The notes under the pieces were generated by a model. It was not told where the DNA came from and did not search any database. It saw only the letters and a list, made by a program, of their open reading frames with translations. A program made the translations under genes and the position numbers. This document shows, piece after piece, positions 25,604-26,222 of a DNA stretch of 26,222 nucleotides; position 1 is the first letter of the stretch, and every line of letters starts with the position of its first letter. The DNA comes from Mesotaenium endlicherianum (Eukaryota; Streptophyta; Zygnematophyceae; Zygnematales; Mesotaeniaceae), in assembly GCA_009602735.1 (NCBI GenBank), contig WELA01003597.1, forward strand, positions 166,519 to 192,740. Direction: 5' to 3'.

Positions 25604-26140
25604 TGTATCCCATATTTTTCAATCAGCACTTGCACTATAGCTTGGGGACCATGCATGCATGCGGGAAAACTCGAGCCGGAGTCCGGATGAAAGCATCCGA
25701 AAAATTCGTCTCTGATCGTCATCCACCACATTGCCCAGTGTCTCAGTGGCTCTTCCTTTTACTGTCTAGCTGTTGACATGCAAGGTCTCCTGTCCTTGTG
25801 ACACAAATGTGGAGCACCCGTGGTAGCGCGCGAGCGGACTTGGGTGGACATTTTCCCTGGTACAGGGCTGAAACAGTAAAACTTAGTGGGCAAGGTTTAC
25901 CATCCTTAGCTTATAGCAAGCAGGAGCAGCACTCTGATCACGAACTGTACTGAGTGTAGCTAAGTAGTGTGGTACATCATAGTTGTGAAGCGGGCTCAAG
26001 TTGTTACGTCTAGAACTGGATGAAACCCAGAATGGGGGGTATGCTGGCGAAAGATATCATACAGCTGAGAAGCTTCAAAATCATGCTGCCTTATTCTAGC
26101 GTCAGAAGCCTGTGACGTCAGCACCACCGTCTGACGATGC

Positions 26141-26206
26141 GGGTATGAAAGGGTGAGAATAGAGGAAGGGAGGGCGAGAGGGAGAGAGAGGGGGAGGGAG
26201 GGACGG
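26141..26206 (+). repeat. Purine-rich GA/GGGA tract
   Basis: Low-complexity G/A-rich sequence with repeated GAGG, GGGA and GAGAGAG near the right edge, similar in kind to the G-rich left edge. No function assigned. Confidence 0.8.
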
Positions 26207-26222
26207 ATTGCCACCTCCCACC

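Larger units (their letters stand above)
25268..26222. other. Right edge: YggT upstream region, no supported gene
   Basis: No frame here has recognisable content. The 350 bases next to the YggT start contain a three-copy spaced repeat and a dense set of ACGT cores, described separately. The rest (about 25610-26140) shows nothing I can interpret. From 26141 the + strand becomes purine-rich (GA/GGGA repeats to about 26206). Confidence 0.6.

Overview
The window looks like nuclear DNA of a green alga. Four intron-rich protein genes can be read, all with closest recalled resemblance to green-lineage proteins: a plant-type D-ribulose kinase (XK-1/FGGY), an intracellular Na+/H+ exchanger (NHX5/6, NHE6/7/9 class), the large subunit of replication factor C (RFC1) and a plastid YggT-family protein (YLMG1-like). 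Two or three have plastid or endomembrane roles. Introns are about 100-900 bases and exons are often tiny. G and C homopolymers are common in introns. The sequence alone does not place the organism more finely (chlorophyte or early streptophyte). All identifications rest on recalled family sequences; no search was run.

Layout: the genes alternate strand. The kinase (+, about 351-4098, 5' end outside the window or unreadable) converges on the exchanger (-, 12739-4668, 21 exons modelled). The exchanger is divergent from RFC1 (+, 13760-23204, 23 exons modelled), with about 1 kb between their starts. RFC1 converges on the YggT gene (-, 25267-23598, two exons). The last 950 bases hold no gene that I can support, but contain a regulatory-looking block upstream of the YggT gene. 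No RNA gene, CRISPR array or recognisable transposon was seen.

The genes have unrelated jobs (pentulose phosphorylation, endosomal pH/ion balance, PCNA loading, plastid membrane biogenesis) and show no operon-like logic. The most unusual content is in splicing. One exchanger intron can only be read as AT-AC, with a U12-like 5' site (ATATCC) and a CCTTAA branch-like element 12 bases before the terminal AC. Removing it restores a highly conserved exchanger motif split inside one Phe codon. Three further introns are best read as GC-AG, several introns end in G-rich sequence rather than a pyrimidine tract, and the RFC1 start codon appears to be a three-base coding exon (ATG directly followed by GTAAGG).
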